Assembly: GCA_001007665.1 (NCBI GenBank)
Contig: JXQG01000004.1
Coordinates: 1-56,945 of the forward strand
From: Candidatus Synechococcus spongiarum SP3
GTDB lineage: Bacteria; Cyanobacteriota; Cyanobacteriia; PCC-6307; Cyanobiaceae
Direction of reading: 5' to 3'
Length of the DNA: 56,945 nt
Shown: positions 8,807 through 17,392 of the stretch, piece by piece
How positions within the stretch are numbered: the first letter of the stretch is position 1
How the letters are laid out: each line of letters opens with the position of its first letter
Made by a program: the position numbers and the translations under genes
Notes under the pieces: generated by a model
The model's database searches: none
What the model was told of the DNA's origin: nothing
Seen by the model: the letters and a program-made list of their open reading frames with translations, nothing else

Positions 8807-9451
8807 ATGACCACAGGAGCACGCCTAAGCCTGTTGACCGGCAGCATCGGCGCCCTGGCCCTGGCTCTGAACCACCTGACGGCAGGAAGCAGCCCAGCCG
8901 ATGTGAGCCTGGGACGTGCCGATGTGGTGGGCTCTCTGATGGCGGTCGGTCTGATGCTGGTGGGACTCAACTGGACCCGCATGGACCCCACGGCGCAACA
9001 ACCGTTGGCTCTCAGCGGGGAGCAGGGATTGCAGTTGGCGGAGGGCTTGCCTGAGGGTGTTCGGGAAGAGCTGGGGTGGGGCTCGCAGATGCTGCTGTTG
9101 AACACTGCCGCTGTGGCCATCCACTGCATCTGGAACCAGCGCCCGCTGTTGAGCCGTGGCCTGCTCACGAAGATGCCCTATCAGGATGGTCCCTTGGTCC
9201 AGCGGGTGCTCAGCGGCCAACAGCGTCTCTATCTGGTGAACTTGAAGCTCTTCCCCGCACGTCGAGAATTCACCTATCTGCCGGAGGGCGCCCCCGCCGT
9301 ACTGCTGGAACCCCTGGGAACCCAGGGGCTGCTGGTGGTGGCTGGCGCCAGCACCCGTTGCTTCAATGCCGCGGATTTGGGCTGGGTGGAGGGTTGGGCT
9401 GAGCGTCTAAGGCTTCGGCTGGAAGAGGCTGAGGCAGCAAAGAGCTTCTAA
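8807..9451 (+). CDS. Cofactor assembly of complex C subunit B (CCB family)
   Basis: A ~214-residue membrane protein of the CCB2/CCB4-type family, which helps attach heme c(i) to cytochrome b6 of the b6f complex. Two N-terminal hydrophobic segments (LSLLTGSIGALALALNHLT and VVGSLMAVGLMLVGLNW) form a hairpin followed by a ~150-residue soluble domain, the usual layout. The ATG at 8807 is chosen because it places the first membrane segment right after the N-terminus; an upstream ATG at 8732 would add 25 residues with no family resemblance. It is convergent with proX. Confidence 0.8.
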   Translation: MTTGARLSLLTGSIGALALALNHLTAGSSPADVSLGRADVVGSLMAVGLMLVGLNWTRMDPTAQQPLALSGEQGLQLAEGLPEGVREELGWGSQMLLLNTAAVAIHCIWNQRPLLSRGLLTKMPYQDGPLVQRVLSGQQRLYLVNLKLFPARREFTYLPEGAPAVLLEPLGTQGLLVVAGASTRCFNAADLGWVEGWAERLRLRLEEAEAAKSF

Positions 9452-9481
9452 AGCCCTTGCCTCCTCATTGTGCCTCTCTCC

Positions 9482-10432
9482 TCAACGAATCCATTCCTTC
9501 ACTATATCCGGATTTGCCTCAATCCAGGCCTCGGCAACATCTTGGGGATCTTCGTTGTCACGTCCAATCTTGAGGATCCATGAATTGATCACATCAGGAT
9601 CAAGTTTAATCTGCGACAAGAATTTTGCTGCAACGGGATTACGCTGTTCAAGGGATCTGGAGTAAGCCACATAAATCTTTGCATCATCGAACTTGCAGGT
9701 GAAGGTGGATTCCTCCAACCAATTCTCCTGATCCAATTTAACATCTTCGCAGCCCTCCGTCCGGTCAGGCTCTTCCAGGGAGACCAGATCATAGGCTGAG
9801 TGAATCCATTCCGGCGTCCAGTAGTAGAAAAGAATGGGCTCTTCAGCAGCAATGGCAGCTTTCAACTGCGCCTTGAAGGTTGCATCGGAATAAATCTGGG
9901 GTTCCCAGAGCTCGCTGAGACCATAGCTCTCAAACTTGACCTGCATTAACTTCGTCGAACCCCAGTTGGCATCACCTGGCCAGTACTCTCCTTTGCCATT
10001 GCCATCCTTGTCAAACAGAGCGGCAATCTCAGGGTCGGCCAGATCGTCAAATGACCGCACCCGATCGGCCATGTAGCGGGGAACAAACGTTCCCTGGGTG
10101 CCAAGATAGGGTTCGTTATGAGCAATCGCTTCCGGGTCAAACTGTTCCCAGATATCCTGGTGGTTGGGCAGCCAACTGTCCGTGAACACATCGACCGAGC
10201 CGTCACCTTTGTCCATCCCTTCTGCAATAATTGCAAAATCAGCCAGCCCCGGGATAATCTTCGCCTCAGAATCCAGCGGGCCTTCAATCACCGCCTTGAT
10301 CACGTGGGCGATGGCCTTTGCCCCCGTCCAGTTCAAGTCGGAGATGGCGACTGTTGTCTCGTGGGCATGAACCCCACTCATGGAGAGGAAAGCGACAGCC
10401 GGCGCAGCCAGCCATGATCCAAAGTGCTTCAT
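9482..10432 (-). CDS. proX: Glycine betaine/proline ABC transporter, substrate-binding protein
   Basis: A 316-residue periplasmic binding protein of the OpuAC/ProX family. It begins with a signal peptide (GSWLAAPAVAFLSMSGVHAHE, probably cleaved after Ala-His-Ala) and continues with VAISDLNWTGAKAIAHVI, the family's first ligand-binding lobe. Other hallmarks are DVFTDSWLPNHQDIW and ILFYYWTPEWIHSAYDL, aromatic-rich segments that cage quaternary ammonium groups in this family. The C-terminus (EDPQDVAEAWIEANPDIVKEW) is also typical. It is the last gene of proV-proW-proX on the minus strand, 66 bases after proW. The exact substrate (glycine betaine, proline betaine or choline) cannot be read from the sequence. 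Confidence 0.93.
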   Translation of the reverse strand: MKHFGSWLAAPAVAFLSMSGVHAHETTVAISDLNWTGAKAIAHVIKAVIEGPLDSEAKIIPGLADFAIIAEGMDKGDGSVDVFTDSWLPNHQDIWEQFDPEAIAHNEPYLGTQGTFVPRYMADRVRSFDDLADPEIAALFDKDGNGKGEYWPGDANWGSTKLMQVKFESYGLSELWEPQIYSDATFKAQLKAAIAAEEPILFYYWTPEWIHSAYDLVSLEEPDRTEGCEDVKLDQENWLEESTFTCKFDDAKIYVAYSRSLEQRNPVAAKFLSQIKLDPDVINSWILKIGRDNEDPQDVAEAWIEANPDIVKEWIR

Positions 10433-10498
10433 CGGTTTCTTCCTGGAATGTGCTACGGAACTGGAATTCTAGGGCAAAGTCGAAAGTCGGCTGCAGGT

Positions 10499-12076
10499 TT
10501 ACAGCCGGTTTACTTTTTGAACCACACGGTCGATCATCATGGCAATGAGGGCAATACCGATGCCGGCAAGGATGCCACGGCCCACCTGAGTTCGGGCCAG
10601 GGCATCCACCACGATGAAGCCCATCCCACCAGCTCCAATGATGGCGGCAATGACCACCATGGAGAGACTGAGCATCACCACTTGGTTCACCCCGGCCATG
10701 ATGGAAGGGAGGGCCAGAGGGAGCTCCACTTTCAACAGGAGCTGCCTCGGGCTGGCGCCAAAGGCAAGGGCAGCTTCCTTGGTGCTGGCTGGCACGTGTT
10801 GAATCCCCAGGGCGGTCAGGCGCACCATCGGCGGCATGGCGAAGATGACCGTTGCCAGAATTCCCGGTGGCTTGCCAACGGAGAAAAACGCCACCGCCGG
10901 CAAGAGGTAGACGAACGACGGAATGGTCTGCATGATGTCCAGCATGGGGGTGACCACGGCAGCACCCACCTTGGACTTGGCCACCCAGATCCCAAGGGGT
11001 AGACCAGCAACCACACAGATGACCGTTGCGGCCACTGTCAGGGAAATGGTGCTCATGGCGGTTTGCCAGAAGCCAAAGAGCGCCAGATACAGCAGCACCA
11101 CGGCCGTGAAGACGCCCATCCGGGAGCCAGCCAGCTTCACCGCAGCCAGGATGAGCATTAGAGATGTGACCATCCAGGGCGTTCCCACGAAGACTGCCTC
11201 CACCGCATTGAGCAGGACCCGAATCCAGCGCGTTACGCCGTCAAACAGCCACCCGTAGAAGGCCTTCAGGTAGTTGATTCCCTGATCAATGTGCTCGGAA
11301 AGCCAATTGTTCAGATTGACCGGTCGCTTGCCGGAGGGCTCCTTGACGACGATGCTCCGGGTTCCGTCATCGTTGCGGGGAAAGGCGTACTGCAGCGGAC
11401 GTGGAAGCCAGACGAGGGTTGGGAACTCGGAGATGGTCCAGCAGTCGAACCGGTCTTTCAGGGGAACCTGCTGACCGTCCTGAATCATGTGGGCCAGCTT
11501 GATGCAGCTTCGCTGATCGGGGGCGAACTGGGAGGCACGGTAGATGGTCAGGGGTGCAACGAAAAGGATCGCCAGCATCCCGATCCCCAGCCGCCTGATT
11601 GCTTGACCCGAGGGCAGGGAGCGGTTGACCCGCCATCGGGCATAGTGGTGGTAGTACAGGCGATCCGCCAGCCATCCCAGCAGCAGCCGACCAGCAAACA
11701 ACAGGACGAGCCCGGCCTGCAGATGGGCATCACTCCAGCCGTCATAGCGCTGGACCAGAAAGTCCTTGCCGTCAGTGGCAGCCTGGACGGCAGCCAGGTC
11801 ATACTTGTGGACCAGCGCCAAATTGACGGCTGCAATCATGTCAGTGGCAAAGCCAATCCAGAACAGGAGCCAGTTTCCCCGCAGGGAAGCCCATAGAAAG
11901 CCCCCGAGCAGAGCGGACGTGTTCAGGTGGAGCCCGGGCAGCTTAGCCTGTTGAATGCGAAGGAACGTTCGTCCGTAGTAGTCGCCTCTATGACCAGCAA
12001 ACTCCTTGAAGGAAGCCAGGGAGTCGCTGTTGTCGGGTGGCACTGTTTTTTCTCCACCGGGTGTGTGTGCTGTCAT
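10499..12076 (-). CDS. proW: Glycine betaine/proline ABC transporter permease, long form
   Basis: A 525-residue permease. The C-terminal ~250 residues are the standard binding-protein-dependent permease domain, including the coupling-helix region HVPASTKEAALAFGASPRQL that docks on ProV, and the ending ALIAMMIDRVVQKVNRL. The N-terminal ~250 residues are extra compared with E. coli ProW (354 aa). They hold membrane segments such as GGFLWASLRGNWLLFWIGFA, reminiscent of a DUF2628-type bilayer domain, and a soluble stretch with a WTISEFPTLVW motif. The ATG at 12076 overlaps the proV stop in an ATGA junction, so translation is probably coupled; an earlier ATG at 12163 would run deep into proV and is rejected. 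Confidence 0.92.
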   Translation of the reverse strand: MTAHTPGGEKTVPPDNSDSLASFKEFAGHRGDYYGRTFLRIQQAKLPGLHLNTSALLGGFLWASLRGNWLLFWIGFATDMIAAVNLALVHKYDLAAVQAATDGKDFLVQRYDGWSDAHLQAGLVLLFAGRLLLGWLADRLYYHHYARWRVNRSLPSGQAIRRLGIGMLAILFVAPLTIYRASQFAPDQRSCIKLAHMIQDGQQVPLKDRFDCWTISEFPTLVWLPRPLQYAFPRNDDGTRSIVVKEPSGKRPVNLNNWLSEHIDQGINYLKAFYGWLFDGVTRWIRVLLNAVEAVFVGTPWMVTSLMLILAAVKLAGSRMGVFTAVVLLYLALFGFWQTAMSTISLTVAATVICVVAGLPLGIWVAKSKVGAAVVTPMLDIMQTIPSFVYLLPAVAFFSVGKPPGILATVIFAMPPMVRLTALGIQHVPASTKEAALAFGASPRQLLLKVELPLALPSIMAGVNQVVMLSLSMVVIAAIIGAGGMGFIVVDALARTQVGRGILAGIGIALIAMMIDRVVQKVNRL

Positions 12077-13134
12077 GGTGACTGACCCTGAATACCCTTC
12101 AGCAGAGCATCCTTGGTGACAATGCCAGCCAGCTTTCCGTCGGCGCGGATGGCAATGGGACATTGCTGTCCAACGATCAAACTCACGAGGGAATTAAGAT
12201 TGGCTTTTGGATGTGCCTGAGGCCAGGTGTCCGCATCAGCAACGCTGCCATGGTTTTTTTCATAAATCTCTGGCTGCTCCATAATCCTGTGGGCAAACAC
12301 CAATTTCAGGCTCGATAGACCTTGAACAAAATCGGCCACGTAGCTATCTTTTGGATGAATGATAATGTCCTCCGGCGTGCCGATTTGAACCATTTCCCCA
12401 TCTCTCATAATCCCGATGCGGGATCCCATTCGCATGGCTTCATCCAGATCATGGGTGATAAAAACCGTGGTCTTGTCCATGGTCCGGGAGAGGGACAGGA
12501 ACTCATCTTGTAAACCACGGCGAATCAAGGGATCCAGGGCAGAGAACGGCTCGTCCATGAGCAGAATGACCGGATCTGCGGCCAAGGCTCTGGCAAGTCC
12601 GACACGCTGCTGCATGCCACCTGAAAGCTTGCTGGGCCTGGAATCACCATAGCCCTGCAGTCCCACGGTCTCAAGCAACGTGTTTGCCGACTGATGGCGT
12701 GTGAAGGGATCCGTGTTGCGCAACTCCAAGGCAAATGCAATGTTATCCCGCACAGTGCGGTGGGGCAGCAATGCCATATTCTGGAACACCATGCCGATCT
12801 GGGTGGCCCGCAAGGCGCGCAGCTCCGCCGCCGAGAGGGCGCCGATATCTTGGCCATTGACCAGGATCTGCCCATGGGTGGGCTGAATCAGCCGGTTGAT
12901 ATGACGGACGAGGGTGGATTTGCCCGACCCGGACAGGCCCATGATGCAAAAGATTTCCCCCTTCTCCACGGCAAAGCTTACATCTCTCACCGCCAGCACG
13001 GCTCCAAACTGCTCCAGCACTTCGGCCTTATGCAGATTGTCCTGCCATATGGCCTGCAGCGCCTCTTCAGCCCGCTCCCCAAAAACTTTCCAGACCCCCT
13101 GAACTTCAATGACTTGGCGTTCATGAATGGCCAT
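12073..13134 (-). CDS. proV: Glycine betaine/proline ABC transporter ATPase
   Basis: A 353-residue ATPase that powers osmolyte import. The order of motifs is complete: Walker A GLSGSGKS near residue 64, a Q-loop MVFQNMALLPH, the signature LSGGMQQRVGLARALA near residue 172, Walker B VILLMDEPFSALDP and the H-loop FITHDLDEAM. The C-terminus keeps one CBS-like half (CPIAIRADGKLAGIVTKDAL), the module that senses ionic strength in OpuA/ProV proteins; a full tandem CBS pair is not evident. It is the first gene of the operon. Betaine uptake fits a marine or host-associated habitat. Confidence 0.94.
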   Translation of the reverse strand: MAIHERQVIEVQGVWKVFGERAEEALQAIWQDNLHKAEVLEQFGAVLAVRDVSFAVEKGEIFCIMGLSGSGKSTLVRHINRLIQPTHGQILVNGQDIGALSAAELRALRATQIGMVFQNMALLPHRTVRDNIAFALELRNTDPFTRHQSANTLLETVGLQGYGDSRPSKLSGGMQQRVGLARALAADPVILLMDEPFSALDPLIRRGLQDEFLSLSRTMDKTTVFITHDLDEAMRMGSRIGIMRDGEMVQIGTPEDIIIHPKDSYVADFVQGLSSLKLVFAHRIMEQPEIYEKNHGSVADADTWPQAHPKANLNSLVSLIVGQQCPIAIRADGKLAGIVTKDALLKGIQGQSP

Positions 13135-13305
13135 AGGCGCTCATTGGGACCGTTGCTTTTGTCCATAAAAGTGGCTGCCAGGCGCCAGAAGCACCATGCT
13201 GACGGAATTTAGCACGGCTGCCCAGTGGCTGGGAGACACAAGAAACCCCGAACCGGAGCATAGGCCTGGATGGAAGCCAGCACTCAGTGGGGTTCCCGCT
13301 CCCCA

Positions 13306-13524
13306 TCAATCTTCATAGATGCGGCACTCCGGAGCTTCGGGGTTGCTGTCGCAGTAGACCTCAAGGGTTGAGGGGTCATGGGAGTCTTCCGGATGATGCT
13401 GCTTGTACTCCTTCAGGTCACGAAGCTCTTCCTCCAAGTGCCTGACCTTGCCATCCCTTCCTTCGGCCTTGGCCTTGAGCATTTCGTCCTCATCCTTGCG
13501 GATGTGGTCGTCGATGGTTTTCAT
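13306..13524 (-). CDS. CP12-domain protein lacking the N-terminal cysteine pair
   Basis: A 72-residue protein whose C-terminus, STLEVYCDSNPEAPECRIYED, is the classic CP12 ending: two cysteines around a proline turn and a final Tyr-Glu-Asp that binds the NAD site of GAPDH. CP12 is a redox-sensitive, partly disordered linker that inhibits GAPDH and phosphoribulokinase in the dark. The N-terminal half is highly charged and helical but lacks the second Cys pair and the AWD.VEEL core of canonical CP12. Variants without the N-terminal cysteines are known in cyanobacteria. It may bind GAPDH only; that is inference. Confidence 0.85.
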   Translation of the reverse strand: MKTIDDHIRKDEDEMLKAKAEGRDGKVRHLEEELRDLKEYKQHHPEDSHDPSTLEVYCDSNPEAPECRIYED

Positions 13525-13641
13525 GGGTTGCTGTCCAGCGAAGTCTTCTGAAGGTTAGTGATGAACATCCACATTGAGCCATGCTGTTCAGGAAGGAAAT
13601 CCGAATTCTTTTCCCCACAGGCTGGCGGGAATCCGTAACGA

Positions 13642-13962
13642 TCACCCATCGTCGGATTCTCTGGTCTGTTGATTGAGCAGGGACTCGGCAACGGCGCGGC
13701 AGACCACCAGCCTGAACTCCCGCAGTGGAACCCTGGTCCCCAACTCGTAGGGTGCCCTGCTGCGGCGACCAGCTTCACCCAGCATGGTTTCAATGGCATC
13801 GGCCACCTCGGATCCCAGAGCCTTGACGGTTTGCTTGGGCTTGAAGCGAATCCAGGCCTCGCCCTCGCTCAGATCCATCAACACCTGGGTGAGCTGGTCA
13901 AGGGACATGCTGTGAATTTGCGGCAAATCCATTGCGACCATGGGAGTGTTGATTCCTGCCAT
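13642..13962 (-). CDS. Small conserved hypothetical protein
   Basis: A ~106-residue soluble protein from ATG 13962. The sequence MDLPQIHSMSLDQLTQVLMD followed by LSEGEAWIRFKPKQTVKALG, and later LREFRLVVCRAVAESLL, has the balanced composition of a real helical protein. I recognise no domain, signal or catalytic motif. An upstream in-frame ATG at 14067 would add 35 residues of poor, non-conserved-looking sequence, so I prefer the shorter form. No operon partner is obvious; CP12 lies 117 bases downstream on the same strand. Confidence 0.6.
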   Translation of the reverse strand: MAGINTPMVAMDLPQIHSMSLDQLTQVLMDLSEGEAWIRFKPKQTVKALGSEVADAIETMLGEAGRRSRAPYELGTRVPLREFRLVVCRAVAESLLNQQTRESDDG

Positions 13963-14220
13963 CTTAGGGTCTGTGAACAAAAGGGATTTACCGTGATGCG
14001 AGAAGGTTTGCCATGGGGTTTCAGTTGACGGCATTGCTGCTGTCAGTTTTGTCATAGCGGGTGGCATGCCCCGGCATCCCTATCTTCTGGCAAAGAAATT
14101 CTCGATCCGATGGCGCTATTTACAGTCTTCCCTGCCGTGATCACCAAGTGGTGCTCGCTCATGACAACCTCCACGGCAAGCCCTTTTGTCCACAGGCCCC
14201 AGGTTGGCAATGGGGCGGAT

Positions 14221-14892
14221 TCAACGCACGGTACGGCGGCGGCGCTCCAACTCCTGAAAAACGCTCTTATCGCCAATATCGGCTGCGGAATCCAACCGGA
14301 ACTTCCCCACAGCCATCACCAGCAGCAACACCGCCTCCAGGAACCACAACGGGCCTTGCTTCTCCAGCGGGACCACACCCAAGAGGGCCAGCATCAGCAA
14401 GAGCGGTACCAGCAAGGTTACGCCCACCGCCTCAAGGCGGCGAAAACAGAAGAACTCCTTGAAGCCCAGTCCGGTCAATGCAGCAAAGTAGGGACCAACG
14501 GCCATGATCCAGAGGGGTTGGGCCAGCAGGGTGTTGCCCATTTGGGCTGGCCCAACCTGATACGCCAGAGCGATCCCACCGCCAACCCCCAACAGCCAGA
14601 GCAACCGCAGCGCCTGATGGAGCGGACGCAGGTAAATGTGGATCCAGTGCAACGCCAGTCCCAAGGCAATGGCCATCAGCACAAGCCATGGGCCAATCCA
14701 GGCGGATTCAACCCAGGTCCATTGCACCAGACAGCCCAGTTGCGCCACGGCCAACATGAGCACAGAAACCCGGTAAGCCGTTACCTCTCGCCGGTCAGCG
14801 GCCGTGATGCGATAGGGCCCGAACATCCCCTGGTGAAGCTGGTCTGCACTCTGGTCCGCTGTGCTGATGGTAGCCGGACTGGGGGTGGTCAT
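14221..14892 (-). CDS. DUF2301-type integral membrane protein
   Basis: A ~223-residue polytopic membrane protein. After ~40 soluble residues (GMFGPYRITAADRREVTAYR) there are about six hydrophobic segments, for example WIGPWLVLMAIALGLALHWI, LLWLLGVGGGIALAYQVG and ALTGLGFKEFFCFRRLEAVG. The GP(Y)F..LTGLGFKE.FCF...EA region matches the uncharacterised cyanobacterial DUF2301 family. The ATG at 14892 shares one base with the stop codon of the upstream GST gene (TGATG), implying translational coupling. No function is known to me. Confidence 0.75.
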   Translation of the reverse strand: MTTPSPATISTADQSADQLHQGMFGPYRITAADRREVTAYRVSVLMLAVAQLGCLVQWTWVESAWIGPWLVLMAIALGLALHWIHIYLRPLHQALRLLWLLGVGGGIALAYQVGPAQMGNTLLAQPLWIMAVGPYFAALTGLGFKEFFCFRRLEAVGVTLLVPLLLMLALLGVVPLEKQGPLWFLEAVLLLVMAVGKFRLDSAADIGDKSVFQELERRRRTVR

Positions 14893-15860
14893 CAGGAACG
14901 TGGAGGATTTAAGCTTAGCAGGCTGGCCAGTGACGGCGCTTGGGGAACAATGCCTGAGGGGTTTAGGGGGAAGAGGCTGCCGAAGTAGTCTTGACGCCAA
15001 GTCTCGCTTGGGCAGGTCGCCGCCACGTTTGGCAGTTGGTAGAAACGGCGCCGCCATGCCCACAGGCATGGAAAACTCCACAGGGGGCGTAGCCCACAGC
15101 CAAAAAGATCCTGGTAGGCCGCCTCCCAGCGGGCCATGGTGGGGAAGAGGCGCACATCCACCATGGTCAACGATTCCCCGCAGATCCAGGGGCGCCCATC
15201 GGCCAGGGCCTGCTCCACCGCATCCAGCCCGGCAAAGACATCATCCAACGCACGCTGATAGGCCTCCTGTGTACGGGCAAATCCACAGCGATACACCCCG
15301 TCGTTGACGTCACTCTGGAGCCATTCAGACCAGGTCTGGATGGATGGAACCAGATCGGCCGGCCGGAGTGTGGTGGCGACCGCATGGGGTCCTGGGGGCA
15401 GGATATCCAATTGTTCAATGATGTCCGCGCTTTCGTTGTTGACGATCCGCCCCTCGTAGCGATCCCATAGGACCGGGACCGTGGCGTGCGCACCCGGGCC
15501 GGCGCCGGACTGCCTGTAGAGCTGCCACAACTGCTGGAACCCTTCAAAAGGCTCGCGAAACACCCAGCGGCCCGTGGCGGAATTGGGCCGAACCACGGCC
15601 ATGTCAACGACAGTGGCCAGATCCTTGAGTTGGCGCACCAGCCATGTGCGGTGTGCCCAGGGGCAGCTTTGTCCAATCACCAGCACATGGCGTGGAATCC
15701 CCTGGTCATTCCCGCTGCCCAGCAGCGTCTCGCGAAAACAACTGGGCCGGCGGCGAAAACTGCCCCTCTCGTCAGCTGGAGCCAGGCCGTTCATCAGCAT
15801 CAGCCACTGGCTATGCCAAAGCTGGCGACTGATGGAGACCACCGCTGGGGGAATGGACAT
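14892..15860 (-). CDS. Glutathione S-transferase family protein, glutathionyl-hydroquinone reductase-like (ECM4/YqjG)
   Basis: A 322-residue Xi-class-like GST. The thioredoxin-fold start HVLVIGQSCPWAHRTWLVRQ carries the catalytic Cys-Pro-Trp-Ala-His motif of glutathionyl-hydroquinone reductases. VPVLWDRYEGRIVNNESADI holds the cis-Pro and the Glu-Ser that bind glutathione. The helical C-terminal domain includes LTMVDVRLFPTMARWEAAY. These enzymes use glutathione to reduce glutathionylated quinones. It is translationally coupled to the DUF2301 gene. The substrate is unknown. Confidence 0.88.
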   Translation of the reverse strand: MSIPPAVVSISRQLWHSQWLMLMNGLAPADERGSFRRRPSCFRETLLGSGNDQGIPRHVLVIGQSCPWAHRTWLVRQLKDLATVVDMAVVRPNSATGRWVFREPFEGFQQLWQLYRQSGAGPGAHATVPVLWDRYEGRIVNNESADIIEQLDILPPGPHAVATTLRPADLVPSIQTWSEWLQSDVNDGVYRCGFARTQEAYQRALDDVFAGLDAVEQALADGRPWICGESLTMVDVRLFPTMARWEAAYQDLFGCGLRPLWSFPCLWAWRRRFYQLPNVAATCPSETWRQDYFGSLFPLNPSGIVPQAPSLASLLSLNPPRS

Positions 15861-15917
15861 GGCGGCAAGCGAGGCCAGTTGGTGGCCATCTGAGCACAGT
15901 CAGTCTATTTTGCTGTT

Positions 15918-17087
15918 TTGTATGTCGGTTTCGTGCCGCTTCAGTTAACGAGCTCGACCTGCACGGTGCTGATTCCCCGTGAAGGGCGACCAGATGAGCC
16001 CCGCGTGGCAGGCAGCCCGGAAACAGCGCGCCGCCTCGTGGGCAAGGGCTGTGTCGTGCTTGTGGAATCCGGGGCCGGTCAGGCCTCCGGGTTTAGCGAT
16101 CAGGACTATCGCCAGGCAGGCGCAGAATTGGTGGAGGATGGCTGGGGGCACTGCCATGTGGCCCTCTGTGTTGGGGCGCCGGATCCTGGACGCCTGGAGG
16201 CCATGGCCACTGGCAGCACCGTGATTGGCCTGCTGGCGCCTTATGGCAATCAGGCCCTGGTGCAGCAGTTGAATCGCCGTAAGTTGTCGTCCCTGAGCCT
16301 TGAATTGCTGCCGCGCATCAGCCGGGCCCAGGCCATGGATGCCCTGTCCTCACAAGCCAATATCGCTGGCTATAAGGCGGTTCTCCTGGCGGCTGCCGCG
16401 CTGGACCGCTACTTCCCCATGTTGATGACTGCTGCTGGAACCGTGCAGCCGGCGCGGGTCGTGGTGCTGGGAGCAGGGGTGGCGGGATTGCAGGCCGTGG
16501 CCACAGCGCGGCGGCTGGGGGCCGTGGTCTATGTCTCGGACATTCGACCTGCCGTGAAGGAACAGGTGGAGTCTTTGGGGGGGCGCTTCGTTGGCCCACC
16601 CCAGGCGAAGGAGCAGCCTGCCGAGGCCAACGGCTACGCCAGGCAGGCCTCGGAAGACTTTCTCGCCGCTCAACGTCAGCATCTCTCGAATCAGTTGGCC
16701 TTGGCGGACGTGGTCATCTGCACAGCCCAGGTGCCTGGTCGCCGTGCCCCCCTGCTGATCAGTGAAGCCATGCTGGAGCGCATGCGGCCCGGCGCCGTGG
16801 TGGTGGACCTGGCCGTCAACGAGGGGGGAAATTGCGCTGCAACCGTGCCTGGCCAAACCATCCACCGCCGGGGAGTCAAACTCATTGGCGCGAGTGACCT
16901 CCCCTGCACGGTCCCCTATCACGCCAGTTCCCTCTATGGGCGTAACCTGGCAGCGCTGCTGGAGCAGTATCTACAGGATGGGGTGTTGCAGTTGGACCCC
17001 CAAGATCCGTTGCTCAAGGATTGTCTGCTCACCCATGAGGGTCAGTGTCACCGTGATGACATCGTTAACCCTGCAATGCCCACGTGA
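15918..17087 (+). CDS. pntA: NAD(P) transhydrogenase, alpha subunit part 1 (NAD-binding)
   Basis: A 389-residue soluble dI domain of the proton-translocating transhydrogenase, which exchanges hydride between NADH and NADP+ using the proton gradient. The alanine-dehydrogenase-like fold is seen in VLIPREGRPDEPRVAGSPET, LPRISRAQAMDALSSQANIA, the Rossmann motif VVLGAGVAGLQAVATARRLG and DLAVNEGGNCAATVPG. In this organism alpha is split: this part ends where the membrane part begins, with overlapping codons (TGATG). The GTG/ATG choice at the 5' end is not in doubt; ATG 15918 gives the usual N-terminus. Confidence 0.95.
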   Translation: MYVGFVPLQLTSSTCTVLIPREGRPDEPRVAGSPETARRLVGKGCVVLVESGAGQASGFSDQDYRQAGAELVEDGWGHCHVALCVGAPDPGRLEAMATGSTVIGLLAPYGNQALVQQLNRRKLSSLSLELLPRISRAQAMDALSSQANIAGYKAVLLAAAALDRYFPMLMTAAGTVQPARVVVLGAGVAGLQAVATARRLGAVVYVSDIRPAVKEQVESLGGRFVGPPQAKEQPAEANGYARQASEDFLAAQRQHLSNQLALADVVICTAQVPGRRAPLLISEAMLERMRPGAVVVDLAVNEGGNCAATVPGQTIHRRGVKLIGASDLPCTVPYHASSLYGRNLAALLEQYLQDGVLQLDPQDPLLKDCLLTHEGQCHRDDIVNPAMPT

Positions 17088-17392
17088 TGGATGGTTTTCA
17101 GGAACAGCTCTGGGTGCTGCTGTTGGGCAGCCTGTTGGGGCTTGAATTGATTGGCAAGGTGCCGCCCACTCTGCACACACCGCTCATGTCCGGCGCCAAC
17201 GCCATCAGCGGCATCACGATGCTGGCGGCCCTCACCCTGATGGCCAGGTCCGGAGAGAACACCCTCTTGCTGAGTCTGGGCTCGGTGGCCCTGGGATTTG
17301 CCCTCTTCAATGTGGTGGGTGGCTTCCTGGTGACCGATCGAATGCTGACCATGTTTCGGAGCGGCCGCAAACGTTCTGGAGGGAGTCAATGA
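17087..17392 (+). CDS. NAD(P) transhydrogenase, alpha subunit part 2 (membrane)
   Basis: A ~101-residue membrane protein corresponding to the C-terminal dII segment of PntA, often called PntA2 or PntAB. Three helices are visible: QLWVLLLGSLLGLELIGKVP, a segment around GANAISGITMLAALTLMARS, and SLGSVALGFALFNVVGGFLV. The SGANAISG and FNVVGGFLVTDRML motifs are family hallmarks. I use ATG 17087, which overlaps the pntA stop; a GTG at 17084 would add one residue. Its own end overlaps pntB by four bases. Confidence 0.93.
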   Translation: MDGFQEQLWVLLLGSLLGLELIGKVPPTLHTPLMSGANAISGITMLAALTLMARSGENTLLLSLGSVALGFALFNVVGGFLVTDRMLTMFRSGRKRSGGSQ

